Shown here: positions 4,838 through 5,349 of the stretch, piece by piece
How the letters are laid out: the number at the start of each line of letters is the position of its first letter
Numbering within the stretch: the stretch's first letter is position 1
NCBI GenBank assembly: GCA_900554615.1
Contig: USIB01000085.1
Coordinates: 1 to 5,349 of the forward strand
DNA length: 5,349 nt
Reading direction: 5' to 3'
From: an uncultured Mycoplasmatota bacterium
GTDB taxonomy: Bacteria > Bacillota_I > Bacilli_A > RF39 > UBA660
Position numbers and translations under genes: made by a program
The notes under the pieces: model-generated
Told to the model about the DNA's origin: nothing
The model's input: the letters and a program-made list of their open reading frames with translations, nothing else
Database searches by the model: none

Positions 4838-4865
4838 ATTGTTTCCTAAAATATAAATAATATAC
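4838..4865 (-). promoter_or_regulatory. Putative sigma-F (forespore) promoter of spoIIQ
   Basis: GTATA (4861-4865) fits the sigma-F -35 consensus GYATA. GGAAACAAT (4838-4846) fits every fixed position of the -10 consensus GGnnAnAnT, with a 14-base spacer. The pair lies 20 bases before the spoIIQ ATG and starts inside the spoIID stop codon. The transcript would start near 4831, giving a leader of only about 13 bases that still contains GAGGTGA. In Bacillus, spoIIQ is transcribed by sigma-F, so site and gene agree. Confidence 0.65.
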
Positions 4866-4866
4866 A

Positions 4867-5349
4867 TTAATTTTCCATTTTTTTAATATTAGTACCAGAA
4901 TAATAATATTTTAAAATATCTTGATATCCATATCCTTCTTTAGCCATCCCAAGTGCACCATACTGACTCATACCAACACCATGACCATATCCAACAGTAG
5001 AAATAATAATATTATTACCTTCTTTCTTTAAAGAAAAATCAGTAGATTTAAGACCAAGTTTATTATATAGGCTCTTACCAGTAAATTCTCTATTATTAAT
5101 ACTAAGAGAAATAATTCTATTAGTACTACTTCTTTTTAAAACTTTAAAAGAAAAATTATCAGAATAAGGTAAACCTATTTTCTCATAAAAATCATTAATA
5201 TTCATTGAAGATGTACTTCTAAAAGCACTACTAGTATCTTCATCCCAAGCTGATTTAACACTTTTCAAATATGGTAAGTCAACATCAAAAACAAGTGAAG
5301 CAGTTTCCGTATAACCATTACTAGTAGAAAAAAACAAAGCATCAATAAC
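4867..5349 (-). CDS. spoIID: Stage II sporulation protein SpoIID (C-terminal part, cut by the window edge)
   Basis: SpoIID is a mother-cell membrane-anchored lytic transglycosylase that cuts peptidoglycan strands, together with SpoIIP and SpoIIM, to drive engulfment of the forespore. The window holds its last 160 residues. The frame is open to the right edge without a start, so the N-terminal anchor and the catalytic Glu are outside. Family marks that can be seen are FFSTSNGYTE (6-15 of the visible part), PYLKSVKSAWDE (26-37), and the strongly conserved end GYGHGVGMSQYGA (120-132) with ILKYYYSGTNI (145-155). The visible part contains no cysteine. A TTG at 5337 could be mistaken for a start but encodes an internal Leu. 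spoIID followed by spoIIQ is the Bacillus arrangement; murA is often found upstream, outside this window. The two genes are 48 bases apart. The start and full length are unknown. Confidence 0.93.
   Translation of the reverse strand, partial: VIDALFFSTSNGYTETASLVFDVDLPYLKSVKSAWDEDTSSAFRSTSSMNINDFYEKIGLPYSDNFSFKVLKRSSTNRIISLSINNREFTGKSLYNKLGLKSTDFSLKKEGNNIIISTVGYGHGVGMSQYGALGMAKEGYGYQDILKYYYSGTNIKKMEN

Noticed and set aside
1..5349. Mobile elements, CRISPR arrays, tRNA or rRNA genes, toxin-antitoxin or defence systems
   Set aside because: Looked for on both strands. All space is taken by conserved chromosomal genes, gaps are under 100 bp, and no repeats, transposase or RNA gene features were seen.

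Overview
The window is a very AT-rich stretch with every gene on the minus strand. It comes from a low-GC, Gram-positive bacterium (Firmicutes/Bacillota) that carries endospore genes. Three sporulation proteins sit together: SpoIID, SpoIIQ and SpoIIID. All five visible tryptophans (in DusB, the RDD protein and SpoIID) use TGG, and no gene contains an in-frame TGA. The organism therefore does not look like a UGA=Trp mollicute. The degenerate SpoIIQ and the gene neighbourhoods fit a Bacilli-type lineage better than a classical Clostridium, possibly an uncultured gut Bacilli group; that placement is inference.

Read in the direction of transcription (right to left), the layout is as follows. (1) The 3' part of spoIID (runs off the right edge), spoIIQ, a small hairpin/T-tract, spoIIID, then mbl/mreB: the conserved engulfment and cell-shape neighbourhood of Bacillus. 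SpoIID remodels peptidoglycan from the mother cell, SpoIIQ is the forespore membrane anchor, SpoIIID is a mother-cell transcription factor, and the MreB-family actin guides wall synthesis. A near-perfect sigma-F type promoter lies in the 48 bp between spoIID and spoIIQ, as expected if spoIIQ must be switched on in the forespore although its upstream neighbour belongs to the mother cell. (2) rpiB followed by a 62-residue DUF1146/YwzB-type membrane protein whose start overlaps the rpiB stop. An AT-rich hairpin precedes this pair and a clear hairpin-plus-T-tract terminator follows it. (3) dusB, an RDD-family membrane protein gene and the 5' part of lysS, tightly packed as an operon behind an extended -10 promoter. 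dusB-lysS is a known Bacillus pair; here an RDD gene is wedged between them.

No gene-free stretch exceeds 100 bp. There are no RNA genes, CRISPR arrays, insertion sequences or phage genes. The window is mainly conserved housekeeping and sporulation DNA. The points of interest are regulatory (sigma-F promoter, terminators), evolutionary (merged neighbourhoods, inserted RDD gene) and in altered active-site residues (SpoIIQ His to Asn; RpiB C-terminal motif). I found no convincing new multi-gene system.

Several starts differ from the longest reading frame. The GTG inside or next to Shine-Dalgarno motifs of the form GGTGA makes frames appear longer than the genes really are; the ATG starts given here each sit behind a well-placed ribosome binding site.
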